Part shown: piece by piece, positions 1 to 8,810 of the stretch
How the letters are laid out: the number at the start of each line of letters is the position of its first letter
Numbering within the stretch: position 1 is the stretch's first letter
Position numbers and translations under genes: made by a program
Origin: Bacteroidales bacterium UBA3709
GTDB taxonomy: Bacteria > Bacteroidota > Bacteroidia > Bacteroidales > UBA932
NCBI GenBank assembly: GCA_002372015.1
Contig: DFIA01000050.1
Span: 1-17,490 of the forward strand
Direction of reading: 5' to 3'
Length of the DNA: 17,490 bases
The notes under the pieces: generated by a model
Seen by the model: the letters and a program-made list of their open reading frames with translations, nothing else
What the model was told of the DNA's origin: nothing
The model's database searches: none

Positions 1-23
1 GCTAAAATAGAAATCTGTACTGT

Positions 24-1220
24 ATGGAAAGTAGCGTTTATTCGCGCAGGCTTGTGGCAGTTGTGGCCTGTTTGGGTTGTGCATTTTTTGGCGTTACAAT
101 GTTTTTTTGGGGTGCAATGCTGCCTTCTTTGGGAGAAAGCATAAAGGGTGTACAGAATCTTCCATGGATTCTAACGCTTGGCATAATTGTAGGTACTTTT
201 GTATGCGGTGCTGTTGTAGATCGCCATGGATATAAAACCCTCTTGATATGTAGCTCATTTGCACTTGCTCTGGGCTTGCTCGGTTTTATCTTATCTGATA
301 ATATTTGGATATTGATTCTATCTGCATTTTTGATAGGGGCCGGAGGCGGTGTTTTGAATAGTGAAACAATAGCCATAATATCAGATATTTACGGCGATAG
401 TGCAAGGGCTACTATGCTGAGTTTGTTGGGGGCATCGTACTGTGTGGGCAGCCTGCTATGGACAGTAATTTGCAGAGTCTTTTCTTACGATCCACTTATT
501 CCGATGCGGTGGTCTGCTGCGGTTATAGGTGCTCTTTCTATAACTTTTATCTTTATACGTTTTCCTAAGGCAAAGCTTGCTACAGGGGAGAAATTTTCAT
601 TTATAGATTCTTTGAAACTTTTTAGATACCAAATCTTAACTATAGCCGGTCTTCTTTTTTTCTTTCAAGGCGTATTAGAAGCTATAAGTGCAAATTTCTC
701 TACCTCTTATTACATAAATGTAGAAAACGGCATAGGTACAGCTGTTGCTCTTACTGCTCTTATATTCATGACGGTAGGAATGGCTGTTGGCAGATTTACA
801 CTACCATTCTGCCTAAAAGCAGGAGGTAAGAAGGTTGCCATGTATTTGTTTATGACAATAGCTTTTATTGGTGCTGTAATACAATATGCGTTACCAGCAT
901 CAGCCATGGGAGCCTTTGCTTCCATGACATTGCTTGGATTTGGAATAGGAGTTACAGCGCCGGTAATTTTTGACTATCTCGGACAGGTATTCAAAAGACA
1001 TTCCGGTGCTGCAGTTTCTTTATCTGTGATAGTGGCTCAAATAGGTATGTTAATTGGTAACTTTTTGGTAGGCAGAATGTTTCTGCCCTCTTCCATAGCC
1101 GAAGGGTTGCCAAAATATTTTCCATTGCTGCTATGCCTGATGGTTTTAACGGTTTCTGTTTTATTCCCGTTTGTAGCCAAGGCTTCAGACAAAACCAAGC
1201 AGAAAAATCTAAATCTTTAG
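24..1220 (+). CDS. MFS family transporter (sugar-type, substrate unknown)
   Basis: Inner-membrane secondary transporter of the major facilitator superfamily. The 398 residues are almost wholly hydrophobic and fit the usual 12 membrane helices in two halves. The loop after helix 2 has the MFS signature around DRHGYK (residues about 66-71), and a glycine-rich GAGGGVLN stretch (about 105-112) recalls the fucose/glucose permease branch of MFS. An in-frame stop at bases 3-5 makes the ATG at 24 the first possible start; there is no Shine-Dalgarno, as is usual in Bacteroidetes. It is the only plus-strand gene and converges on the Bax inhibitor gene, with 6 bases between stop codons. Nearness to glmM and the NamZ-like gene could hint at an amino-sugar substrate, but the opposite orientation makes that weak. 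The family is secure; the substrate is not. Confidence 0.85.
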   Translation: MESSVYSRRLVAVVACLGCAFFGVTMFFWGAMLPSLGESIKGVQNLPWILTLGIIVGTFVCGAVVDRHGYKTLLICSSFALALGLLGFILSDNIWILILSAFLIGAGGGVLNSETIAIISDIYGDSARATMLSLLGASYCVGSLLWTVICRVFSYDPLIPMRWSAAVIGALSITFIFIRFPKAKLATGEKFSFIDSLKLFRYQILTIAGLLFFFQGVLEAISANFSTSYYINVENGIGTAVALTALIFMTVGMAVGRFTLPFCLKAGGKKVAMYLFMTIAFIGAVIQYALPASAMGAFASMTLLGFGIGVTAPVIFDYLGQVFKRHSGAAVSLSVIVAQIGMLIGNFLVGRMFLPSSIAEGLPKYFPLLLCLMVLTVSVLFPFVAKASDKTKQKNLNL

Positions 1221-1226
1221 AAGCGT

Positions 1227-2024
1227 TTAATTTCTTGAAGAGATTCTTGATAAAAGCCGGAGAATCTCTAAATACAGCCATACTAATGTTACCATGAGGC
1301 CAAAAGCCGCATACCATTCCATGTATTTTGGCGCCCCAATTTTGCTGCCTTTATCTATCAGGTCAAAGTCTTGTAGTAGCGAAAAGGCTGCAACTCCAAC
1401 TATTATAAAGTTTATAACAATGGCGAGTATGCCGTTGCCAAAGAACATATTATAAAACTGTCCGTTACGGCCTCCCACTAAAGAAAACACAATTCCAATA
1501 AGATAGAAAACCAGTATGGAAACGAGTGCTATTCTGAGTGTCTTGTGCAAACGGTTGTTTACTTTTATGGCACCACTGCGGTATAGAATCAGCATTACAA
1601 ACGTAGTGATAATTGTAAGTAATATGGCGCCGGATATTATATTACTTATTGCCTGTGTATTGGCCGCTGCCTCGGCGGTGGTGGCATTTGCACTCTGATT
1701 GTAAAAGGCCGAAATGCAACCGAGCATAAGCCCTTCTGCTACAGCATATACAGGCGCAAGAAACGGAGCTGTTTTAGGCTTAAAACTGATAATTAAAGCC
1801 AGTATAAATCCTCCGATTCCACCCCCAATCATAAAATAGCCAGGCGATACCGGATTTATAGATTCGTAAGAAACCTTCCAGGTATAGGCTGCTGCTATAG
1901 TTATTAGGAGTAGTAAAAGACAGATTTTTATAGTGGTACCCTTAATTGTCATACATTCACCTTCTTGCACTATTACATTATTTGCGTATTGCGAGAATCT
2001 ATTTTCTTTAAGTACTGGATTCAT
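1227..2024 (-). CDS. Bax inhibitor-1/YccA family membrane protein
   Basis: A 265-residue integral membrane protein with about seven predicted helices. It belongs to the bacterial Bax inhibitor-1-like family (Pfam BaxI_1 type). Hallmarks are the N-terminal NPVLKEN segment (residues 2-8), APVYAVAEGLMLG near residue 90, LDFDLI-like QDFDLIDKG in the C-terminal half, and the very conserved GAPKYMEWYAAFG followed by VTLVWLYLEILRLL at the end. Relatives in the wider TMBIM superfamily act as pH-sensitive Ca2+ leak channels; the role of this bacterial branch is not established. The start at 2024 keeps the conserved NPVL motif directly after Met, so it is preferred over an internal ATG 24 codons later. 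It is the last gene of the minus-strand run, 27 bases after the NamZ-like gene. Confidence 0.9.
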   Translation of the reverse strand: MNPVLKENRFSQYANNVIVQEGECMTIKGTTIKICLLLLLITIAAAYTWKVSYESINPVSPGYFMIGGGIGGFILALIISFKPKTAPFLAPVYAVAEGLMLGCISAFYNQSANATTAEAAANTQAISNIISGAILLTIITTFVMLILYRSGAIKVNNRLHKTLRIALVSILVFYLIGIVFSLVGGRNGQFYNMFFGNGILAIVINFIIVGVAAFSLLQDFDLIDKGSKIGAPKYMEWYAAFGLMVTLVWLYLEILRLLSRISSRN

Positions 2025-2051
2025 AGTTCTGTAATTTTAATAAATCGTTTA

Positions 2052-3197
2052 TTATTTAATTCTGAAAAGCGGCTCATCTTCATAGAGCAGGCTTTTCTTT
2101 GTTTTTTTAATCCACTTTTGCTCCTCTACTTTAATATGCTCTTTTGTTTCGCTCCAAGAGCTTTTGCCCTGCACAAAGTCTATAAGTTCTTTGTCGCCGA
2201 GCAGCATTTCAATCAGGCTATTTTCTTGCTGAGGTTCTTTTTCCAAAATACGGAACGATGGCGAAGCTTCTTTGAGACACCTAATTAGTTGCAAAGCGTG
2301 TGCCAAAGAATTATATTGGTTTTGAGGAGTGAGCATCAATTGATAGCCATAGCATCTATCTCCCTTATAGAGGCCGCTCTCTGGAGTAAAGGAGGTCCAG
2401 CGTGTATAGACGCCTGGATCGGTGGCAATGGGATTGTCTTCTAAATTAAGGTTTTCCAAGAAGGGAGCACCGAACATTTCATATTGCCTGAGTGTGCCTT
2501 CTCCGCAGCTTATGTTGGTGCCTTTCCATAGATATTGTCCGCAATAGAATGCATGTGTAAAGAAACCTGCAAAATCTTTGGATAGGGGAATGGTCCAAGT
2601 CATTAGTAGCTTGCCTATTGTAGATGCTCTGCACGATATTATGTGAAGAGGAAATCTTGCGCCAAGCCTGCCATGCAGATATGTAGCCAGTTCGCCTATA
2701 GTCATTCCATATTTATGCGGTATGCCTTCTATTCCAATATCAGAACGATAGCCTGCTCTTAGAGAAGTGCCTTCTACCTGTCGTCCGGAAGGGTTAGGGC
2801 GATCTATTATATATACAGGTATGTTGGCATCTTTGTTTATCAAGAAGTTAAATAGGGCCATGATAAGATTTGGAGCATAGAAGTATCTGCATCCGGCATC
2901 TTGTAATTCCAATATAATGGCATCGGAAGAAATAAAGTCGTCTTCAGAAAAAACAAACGATACACCTGAGTTGCTTATAGTGTTGAATGGTACAATGTTA
3001 GATATGGGATGCTCCACAAGCCCGTCTTCGGGTGGAACCATAACGCAAGATAGATTGCCGCGTTGCAGAAAGCCCTGAAATGTATAGGATTTTTCCAGTG
3101 GATTCCAGGCCGATTGGTTACATATAACCATAACCTTGCCTTTGTGCAATACAAGATCTTCTTGCTTGAATATATCGGTTGTTCTGAAGGAGAACAT
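2052..3197 (-). CDS. DUF1343 / NamZ-like (GH171) protein, diverged
   Basis: A 381-residue member of the DUF1343 family, whose characterised member NamZ is an exo-beta-N-acetylmuramidase (GH171) acting on peptidoglycan fragments. Family blocks are visible in order: KGKVMVICNQSAW (19-31), PEDG (56-59), LELQDAGCRYFY (96-107), DRPNPSGR (132-139), VEGTSLRAGYRSDIG (141-155), HKYGMTIGEL (161-170), GTNISCGEGTLRQYEMFGAP (226-245). Unusual features: no signal peptide, so probably cytoplasmic; the usual PEHG motif reads PEDG and the usual RHGMTIGEL reads KYGMTIGEL, so two conserved histidines are replaced, while the acidic residue E57 is kept. The N-terminal Rossmann-like part is also compact. It follows glmM by 10 bases, which fits a role in amino-sugar or cell-wall recycling. 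Activity may be altered or lost; family membership is firm. Confidence 0.82.
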   Translation of the reverse strand: MFSFRTTDIFKQEDLVLHKGKVMVICNQSAWNPLEKSYTFQGFLQRGNLSCVMVPPEDGLVEHPISNIVPFNTISNSGVSFVFSEDDFISSDAIILELQDAGCRYFYAPNLIMALFNFLINKDANIPVYIIDRPNPSGRQVEGTSLRAGYRSDIGIEGIPHKYGMTIGELATYLHGRLGARFPLHIISCRASTIGKLLMTWTIPLSKDFAGFFTHAFYCGQYLWKGTNISCGEGTLRQYEMFGAPFLENLNLEDNPIATDPGVYTRWTSFTPESGLYKGDRCYGYQLMLTPQNQYNSLAHALQLIRCLKEASPSFRILEKEPQQENSLIEMLLGDKELIDFVQGKSSWSETKEHIKVEEQKWIKKTKKSLLYEDEPLFRIK

Positions 3198-3207
3198 ACT
3201 GCTGTTG

Positions 3208-4593
3208 TTATGCTATGGAGTTTACAAGTTTCATGATTTCACCGGCAATAGCTTCAGCTTCGGCTTTTGTAGGAGCTTCGCAATAGAGGCGTATTATAGG
3301 TTCCGTGTTGGATTTCCTGAGTTGTGCCCAGCTTTTTCGGCTTTCAAAATCTATTTTTATGCCATCTATGGTAAGAGGATTCAGATGGGCATAACTGTCT
3401 TTTACTTTTAACAGTATCTTATCTACCAGTTCGGGTTCTGAAACTTCTATTCTGTTCTTAGAGATGTGGTACTGCGGATAAGAATCTCTTAACTGACTCA
3501 TTAGAAGTTTTTTGTGCGCAAGGTTAGAGAGGAATAGAGCTACTCCCATATACGCATCTCTGCCATGATGCAGGCCCGGATATATAACTCCTCCATTTCC
3601 TTCGCCACCTATAACAGCCCCAACTTGATGCATCTTTGTGGTAACATTAACCTCTCCAACTGCTGCAGGATAATATTTTTCTCCTGCCATTTCTGTAACA
3701 TCTCTCAGAGCTCTTGTAGATGAAAGGTTAGAAACAGTAGGGCCTGGCCGTTTAGATAAAACATAGGAGGCTACAGACACCAATGTATATTCTTCTCCAA
3801 ACGGGGTTCCGTCTTCGCAGATAAATGCTAAACGATCTACATCGGGATCTACCGATATACCCAGATTTGCACTTGATTTTACCACACATTCAGAAAGTTC
3901 TGTGAGGTTAGCCGGCAGCGGTTCCGGATTATGCGCAAAATCGCCGGTTGGCTCACAGTGCAACTTGATACATTTAACACCTAATTTCTCCAATAAAAGC
4001 GGCATTGTAATTCCACCCACAGAATTTATGGCATCCAATACAACCTTAAAATTTGCATTGCGTATAGCCTCTTTATCTACCAGAGGATCTGCTAAAACTG
4101 CATCGATATGCTCCGCTGTAAAATCTTTTTCTGTAAGCCTGCCTAAAGAATCTACTTCTGCAAAGTTAAATTCTTCTTTTTCTACATATTGTAAGAGCAT
4201 GGCTCCTTCTTCTGCAGACAGAAACTCCCCGTGCTCGTTAAGCAATTTAAGGGCGTTCCACTGTCTTGGATTGTGCGATGCTGTTAGTATGATGCCGCCA
4301 TCTGCCTTTTCAAATATCACAGCCATTTCTGTAGTTGGTGTAGAAGCAAGGCCTGCATCCACAACATCTACTCCGCACGACAGTAGAGTGCCGCACACTA
4401 TATTGCGTACCATGCTACCACTGAGCCTTGCATCTCTACCCACAACAACCTTACACTTTTTATTAGGGTGTTTTTTAGAAAGTATGGTGCAATAAGCTGC
4501 CGTAAATTTTACTATATCTAAAGGAGTTAAAGCATATCCACAGTTGCCTCCGATAGTACCTCTTATTCCAGAGATAGATTTTATCAGTGTCAT
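3208..4593 (-). CDS. glmM: Phosphoglucosamine mutase / phosphohexomutase
   Basis: An alpha-D-phosphohexomutase of 461 residues that most likely interconverts glucosamine-6-phosphate and glucosamine-1-phosphate, feeding UDP-GlcNAc and cell-wall synthesis in the cytoplasm. All four functional loops are present: the phosphoserine loop TASHNP with S106, the metal loop DPDVDR with D249, D251 and D253, the sugar-binding GGEGNGG (329-335), and the phosphate-binding loop RKSNTEPIIRLY (426-437). The opening MTLIKSISGIRGTIGG is typical of the Bacteroidetes protein usually annotated GlmM, though some relatives act on glucose or mannose phosphates. The start lies 2 bases downstream of the ATPase K stop codon, so it is probably cotranscribed with the V-ATPase. 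Isoleucine codons are strongly ATA-biased (7 of the first 10). Confidence 0.88.
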   Translation of the reverse strand: MTLIKSISGIRGTIGGNCGYALTPLDIVKFTAAYCTILSKKHPNKKCKVVVGRDARLSGSMVRNIVCGTLLSCGVDVVDAGLASTPTTEMAVIFEKADGGIILTASHNPRQWNALKLLNEHGEFLSAEEGAMLLQYVEKEEFNFAEVDSLGRLTEKDFTAEHIDAVLADPLVDKEAIRNANFKVVLDAINSVGGITMPLLLEKLGVKCIKLHCEPTGDFAHNPEPLPANLTELSECVVKSSANLGISVDPDVDRLAFICEDGTPFGEEYTLVSVASYVLSKRPGPTVSNLSSTRALRDVTEMAGEKYYPAAVGEVNVTTKMHQVGAVIGGEGNGGVIYPGLHHGRDAYMGVALFLSNLAHKKLLMSQLRDSYPQYHISKNRIEVSEPELVDKILLKVKDSYAHLNPLTIDGIKIDFESRKSWAQLRKSNTEPIIRLYCEAPTKAEAEAIAGEIMKLVNSIA

Positions 4594-4595
4594 AA

Positions 4596-5021
4596 CTATT
4601 TAAGCATAAGAGCACCTACGAGGCCTAAAATTGCATAGAATTCCGGAAGTGCTGCATAAATTAAAGTGTTAGTAAATACATCGTGTCCTTGCGAAACTCC
4701 AACTATTCCGTTAGCGCAAACCTTCCCTTGGCGAATGGCTGATAGCATACATACAATACCAACACTTACTCCAACTCCAAAAAGCATGGCTCCGTTTTGA
4801 GAAAAATCAAACTTGCCGAGCCATACAAGAAAGGCTACAAATCCATAGATACCCTGTGTTGCCGGTAGGGCAGAAAGTACCATATAATTTCCAGATTTTT
4901 CGGGGTTGACTCTAAGTGCTCCCTCAGCAGCATTTCCGGCTATAGTAGTGCCGATGCTACTTCCAATACCCGCCAGACCTAACATAAGTCCAAGTCCAAG
5001 ATAACCAAGAATTTCGTTCAT
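4596..5021 (-). CDS. ntpK: V-type ATPase subunit K (rotor ring, Na+-type)
   Basis: The 141-residue proteolipid that forms the rotating membrane ring. It has four transmembrane helices arranged as two duplicated hairpins, like the E. hirae NtpK, and only the last hairpin keeps the ion-carrying carboxylate (E127 in LPEFYAILG). The positions that coordinate Na+ in E. hirae NtpK (L61, T64, Q65, Q110, E139) have counterparts here: L52, T55 and Q56 in ALPATQGIYG, Q98 in RQGKV, and E127. The 29-residue spacing from Q98 to E127 matches E. hirae, from memory. This supports Na+ rather than H+ as the coupling ion. It lies 14 bases after subunit I and 2 bases before glmM. The leader is A/T-rich with no Shine-Dalgarno. 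Confidence 0.95.
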   Translation of the reverse strand: MNEILGYLGLGLMLGLAGIGSSIGTTIAGNAAEGALRVNPEKSGNYMVLSALPATQGIYGFVAFLVWLGKFDFSQNGAMLFGVGVSVGIVCMLSAIRQGKVCANGIVGVSQGHDVFTNTLIYAALPEFYAILGLVGALMLK

Positions 5022-5035
5022 ATTATTTGTGTTTA

Positions 5036-6871
5036 TTAGTTATTATTTATCGTTAGAGGATTATAGGCTTTGCCACTACCTTCATACCCGCTATTCTTAA
5101 AGAATTCCAAGAAATTTAATCTAAGTGGGTGTACAAATGCTCCAAGGCAGCACATGGCTAAATTCAGAACGTGCCCTAAAACAACTATGAGAACAAAGAA
5201 AACCCACATTACGCTGAATCCACTGGTGCCTTCTACCAGCATACCTGCCAGATTATTGAATGCAGCACCTAACATGCCTCCTGCCAGACCGAGGGCATAT
5301 AACCTAATGTAGCTCAGTACATCTCCCAACAGGCCGGTTACTGTATTATATGTTTCCCATAAACCGCTTCCTATATTTTTCAGAGGATTTCTGTGCAAAT
5401 CGTTCAGGAAGAAGATACCAATGGCCGATACAATACCAAGAACTATTACTATAATTTTTACTATGCCGGAATCTAAATTGGCAAGCAAGGCTACAGCTCC
5501 CACAACAACTCCTCCAACTATAAGCAGAGTCCATCCTATGGTGCCCAAAGAATTGGCAAAACCATTCTTTTTTATTGAATATATAGATTTTACGAGCATG
5601 GCAATGCAGATGTGCAGCACTCCTATTGCAAGAGAAAGCACCATCTGGGCATCGTACCCGGCAATGGTGCCGGTTATCATAATTTTTTTAGCTGCATGTG
5701 GAATCCAAGAAACCTGAGATATATCTATTCCAAAGAAAGTATGCAAAAGAAAGCCCACTATAATGGTGGCTATTCCCAAGGTGAGTACCAATGGGGCAAA
5801 TTTGGCAGCTCCTTTTACTCTCTTCATGAATAGGCCAATAATTGTTAGCAAGATACCGTAGCCGGCATCGCCCATACACATAGCAAAGAAGAGCATGAAG
5901 AATACAGAAATGTATGGGGTAGGGTCGAACTCATTATAGGCAGGCCTGCCATACATATCTGTAAGCGGAGCAAACATTCTTGTAAACCAATTATTGCGTA
6001 GTGCAATAGGCGGATTGTCTTCTGTTTTAGCTTCTTCCGCAATATAATATATAGAGCCGCTGAGTGTATCTAATGCCGAGCAAATTCTGTTCTTGTTTTC
6101 GGTTGGGGCAAAACCGGTAAAAATCTCTATTGTGTTTTCGGCGGCTTTTTTAGAACTCTCGCCGGCAAATAACAAATCAATTTCAGCCTCAAGTGCCTTA
6201 ATCTGTTTTGAAAGCGAATCTAAACCGGCGGTTAGTGCCAAAATCTCATTTTCTTTTTCCTGACGCTCTTTCTTCTTTGCAATTAGGTTATTATTTATTT
6301 CCGATGCAGAAACAATAGGTGGTTCAACAACCTTCAGCTTGCCTTTAAGCCTTTCGTTTTCAGACAGCAGCACTACAAAATAAGTGCTTTCCGAATTACT
6401 GGAAATTACCTGAAGTGCATATTTCTCTTTTAGCGATTCGTCGAACTTTTTAGTAGGGGTAACTACAAAGCATGGAGTTAGACCTAAGTCTCTAATCTTT
6501 TGAATACTATCTTTTTGAAAATCGCCCCATGGCAAAACATTCTTGTATTCAACTTCGAGTTTTGCAATTTCCGAGTTTAGACTACGAATTTCGTTAGAGA
6601 GGTGTTCTGTCTTGGATACAACCTCTTCTGCCAACATTGTAGTTTGTTCAGGAAGTTTTGTGTTGCCACCGGCTTTTTTCTGTATTTGATGCAGTATCTT
6701 TTGTGCAGAACGATATGCAGATATTTTTTCTAATAACTCATACGATGCCTTAGAAGCCGGCTTGGAGGTGCGTCTAATATCGAGCAGGCCTATTTTCTGC
6801 AGATTCTCCAAAAAAGAAGCTACATCTTTATGGAAAATAACAAAGCTGTATTTTGTCATCTGCTTAATCAT
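5036..6871 (-). CDS. ntpI: V-type ATPase subunit I (stator, a-subunit homologue)
   Basis: A 611-residue stator subunit that carries ions past the K ring. The N-terminal half (about 1-290) is soluble and coiled-coil rich (80-115 and 190-235), and should anchor the peripheral stalk. The C-terminal half (about 320-585) holds roughly seven or eight helices. The invariant ion-channel arginine is R523 in LSYIRLYALGLAGG. Other family blocks are GDAGYG (334-339) and the tail VHPLRLNFLEFF followed by GYEGSGKAYNP (about 580-604). It is somewhat shorter than the E. hirae protein. Its ATG overlaps the stop of subunit D by 4 bases (ATGA), implying coupled translation. The assignment is secure. Confidence 0.96.
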   Translation of the reverse strand: MIKQMTKYSFVIFHKDVASFLENLQKIGLLDIRRTSKPASKASYELLEKISAYRSAQKILHQIQKKAGGNTKLPEQTTMLAEEVVSKTEHLSNEIRSLNSEIAKLEVEYKNVLPWGDFQKDSIQKIRDLGLTPCFVVTPTKKFDESLKEKYALQVISSNSESTYFVVLLSENERLKGKLKVVEPPIVSASEINNNLIAKKKERQEKENEILALTAGLDSLSKQIKALEAEIDLLFAGESSKKAAENTIEIFTGFAPTENKNRICSALDTLSGSIYYIAEEAKTEDNPPIALRNNWFTRMFAPLTDMYGRPAYNEFDPTPYISVFFMLFFAMCMGDAGYGILLTIIGLFMKRVKGAAKFAPLVLTLGIATIIVGFLLHTFFGIDISQVSWIPHAAKKIMITGTIAGYDAQMVLSLAIGVLHICIAMLVKSIYSIKKNGFANSLGTIGWTLLIVGGVVVGAVALLANLDSGIVKIIVIVLGIVSAIGIFFLNDLHRNPLKNIGSGLWETYNTVTGLLGDVLSYIRLYALGLAGGMLGAAFNNLAGMLVEGTSGFSVMWVFFVLIVVLGHVLNLAMCCLGAFVHPLRLNFLEFFKNSGYEGSGKAYNPLTINNN

Positions 6872-7476
6872 AGTCCATACTCCTCCTCTTCTAATGTATG
6901 TCTTTGTTTTACAATCTTTTGAGCAGCTTTAGACAAGTTCTCTTCATCTTCCATATAGCGCTTAATCTTGCGGATAGCCTCAAGGTAACCGGGTATCTGA
7001 ACTTTTTCGTAGAGATTTACTTTCTGAGTTGTTTTCTTTCTCGAATAATCGAGAATTCTCATTTTTTCTCTATAGACCTCAGATTCTATGCCGAGTGTGG
7101 CCATTTTCTTTAGGATGGCAATACCATCGGAGTACCATAGAGGCTTATTGAAAAGATCGAATTCCTTGATATCAAAGACTATCTGATCAACAGCCGGAGT
7201 TTTTATACCAGCCACTTTTTCTGTTTTTAGCAAAACATCGCTTATAGAGATAAGTCCTGCTTCAAACTCATTCCACAGTGGAGCTATATAATCGTATGAT
7301 TTTACGGCTTGTTCCAGTTCTGCATTCAATTGTTCGCTTTTTGCTTTGGCAAGTTTCACCTCTACCCTCAAAGCACTTTCTTTGTTCTTTAGGGTAGGTA
7401 GAGCGTTTCTCCTAACCTTCAGTTGCTTATTGAGGTTATTAAGGGATGTTTTGTTATATTGAAACTTTATAGCCAT
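6868..7476 (-). CDS. ntpD: V-type ATPase subunit D (central rotor shaft)
   Basis: The 202-residue rotor axle that turns inside the A3B3 head and links it to the membrane ring. It is mostly charged helix: an N-terminal coiled-coil strand (about 5-65, starting FQYNKTSLNNLNKQL), a short less helical middle, and a C-terminal strand with the family pattern KKTTQKVNLYEKVQIPGYLEAI (about 148-169, residues T, V, N, V, P, I conserved). The length is normal for the family. It sits between B and I, the standard place, and overlaps the start of I by 4 bases. No recognisable subunit F, its usual partner in the shaft, is encoded in the window. Confidence 0.94.
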   Translation of the reverse strand: MAIKFQYNKTSLNNLNKQLKVRRNALPTLKNKESALRVEVKLAKAKSEQLNAELEQAVKSYDYIAPLWNEFEAGLISISDVLLKTEKVAGIKTPAVDQIVFDIKEFDLFNKPLWYSDGIAILKKMATLGIESEVYREKMRILDYSRKKTTQKVNLYEKVQIPGYLEAIRKIKRYMEDEENLSKAAQKIVKQRHTLEEEEYGL

Positions 7477-7490
7477 TGCGGTATGCAGTT

Positions 7491-8810
7491 TTATCTATTC
7501 CAATACTTATCTATATAAAATTGCTTTATACCCAGTTCTTCCGGCTTAAAATACTTTCTGAATAAGCGCCAACCGGTGTCTAACATTTCTTCTATAGTTA
7601 TATTAACGTCTATGGCAAGCAATTGAGTGGAATAGTCTTTAGCGTAGTCTAAGCAACGTAAATCGTAGTCTGATAGATCGAAGCCGTTTTCCAACTTTGT
7701 TTTAGCGTTAGCGGCATCTGCAAACAATCTAACTCCGGTATTCATTACCTGACTATGATCTTCTCTTGTTTTTTTATTGATAACCAATTGTTTTAAACGC
7801 GAGAGGCTTCTAAACGGATCTACTATAATCTTGCCTGTATCCGTGTCTTTTCTCAGATATAGCTGTCCTTCTGTAATATATCCGGTATTATCTGGAATAG
7901 CGTGAGTTATATCGCCATCGTTGAGTGTGGTAACTGCTATAATTGTTATAGAACCGCCGTCGGGCAGCTGCACAGCCTTCTCATAGATTTTTGCAAGGTC
8001 GGAGTAGAGCGAGCCGGGCATAGAGTCTTTAGAAGGTATCTGATCCATTCTGTTGCTTACGATACATAGGGCATCTGCATAGAGAGTCATATCGGTGAGC
8101 AACACTAAAACTTTTTGGTTTTTATCTATGGCAAAATATTCGGCAGCAGTAAGTGCCATATCCGGAATAAGCAGGCGCTCTACCGGAGGTTGCTCCGTTG
8201 TATTTATAAAGCATATAATTTTATCCAGTGCTCCGGCTTCTTCAAACTTCTGACGGAAGTACAGATAGTCGTCGTTTGAAAGCCCCATGCCTCCGAGTAT
8301 AATTTTATCCACATCAGCTCTTAGAGCAACATCGGCCATTACCTGATTATAAGGCTGATCTGGGTCTGCAAAAAACGGAATCTTTTGCCCGGAAACAAGA
8401 GTGTTGTTCAAGTCAATTCCTGCAATGCCGGTAGGGATAAGCTCAGATGGCTGTTTGCGTTTGAACGGGTTTACGCTTGGTCCGCCAATATATCTTCTTT
8501 CGCCCTCAACTTCCGGTCCGCCATCTATCGGATTGCCGTAGGCATTTAGAAAGCGGCCGCTGAGCATTTCCCCTACATTAAGAGCGGGCGGCTCTCCAAA
8601 AAATTCTACTTGGGCATTGGTAGGGATACCCTCTGTACCGGCAAAAACCTGAAGAGTAATAAGGTCTTTCCTGATTTTAACAACCTGTGCAAGCCTTCCG
8701 TGTACTCTTGCTAATTCTTCGTTGGAAACACCGGTAGCCCTTAGTGTTACAGTAGCCTTGGTTATAGCTTCCAACTTTGTATATATTCTTTGATAAACGT
8801 TAGAGGACAT
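7491..8810 (-). CDS. ntpB: V-type ATPase subunit B (non-catalytic head)
   Basis: A 439-residue non-catalytic head subunit that alternates with A in the hexamer. It has the beta-barrel N-terminal domain, GRFLNAYGNPIDGGP (86-99), and a nucleotide-binding fold whose P-loop has degenerated, as expected for B: the segment after LVSGQKIPFFADP (139-150) contains no GK[ST]. NRMDQIPS (253-260), YSDLAKIYEKA (269-279) and DPFRSLSRLK (331-340) are conserved; R338 is where I expect the arginine finger that completes the catalytic site of A. The ATG lies inside the end of the A gene (11 shared bases), indicating coupled translation, and subunit D follows after 14 bases. Length and layout are normal. Confidence 0.96.
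   Translation of the reverse strand: MSSNVYQRIYTKLEAITKATVTLRATGVSNEELARVHGRLAQVVKIRKDLITLQVFAGTEGIPTNAQVEFFGEPPALNVGEMLSGRFLNAYGNPIDGGPEVEGERRYIGGPSVNPFKRKQPSELIPTGIAGIDLNNTLVSGQKIPFFADPDQPYNQVMADVALRADVDKIILGGMGLSNDDYLYFRQKFEEAGALDKIICFINTTEQPPVERLLIPDMALTAAEYFAIDKNQKVLVLLTDMTLYADALCIVSNRMDQIPSKDSMPGSLYSDLAKIYEKAVQLPDGGSITIIAVTTLNDGDITHAIPDNTGYITEGQLYLRKDTDTGKIIVDPFRSLSRLKQLVINKKTREDHSQVMNTGVRLFADAANAKTKLENGFDLSDYDLRCLDYAKDYSTQLLAIDVNITIEEMLDTGWRLFRKYFKPEELGIKQFYIDKYWNR

Noticed and set aside
1239..1269. A 9-bp perfect inverted repeat (AGAGATTCT and its complement, 13-base loop) near the 3' ends of the two convergent genes, a possible shared terminator.
   Set aside because: It lies inside the coding end of the Bax inhibitor gene (its RISSRN tail), has a long loop, and has no T run on either strand.
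3902..4495. A 197-codon open frame on the plus strand opposite glmM.
   Set aside because: Its translation is Ser/Thr/Leu-rich with no family resemblance, and the opposite frame encodes a fully conserved phosphohexomutase, so it is an antisense shadow.
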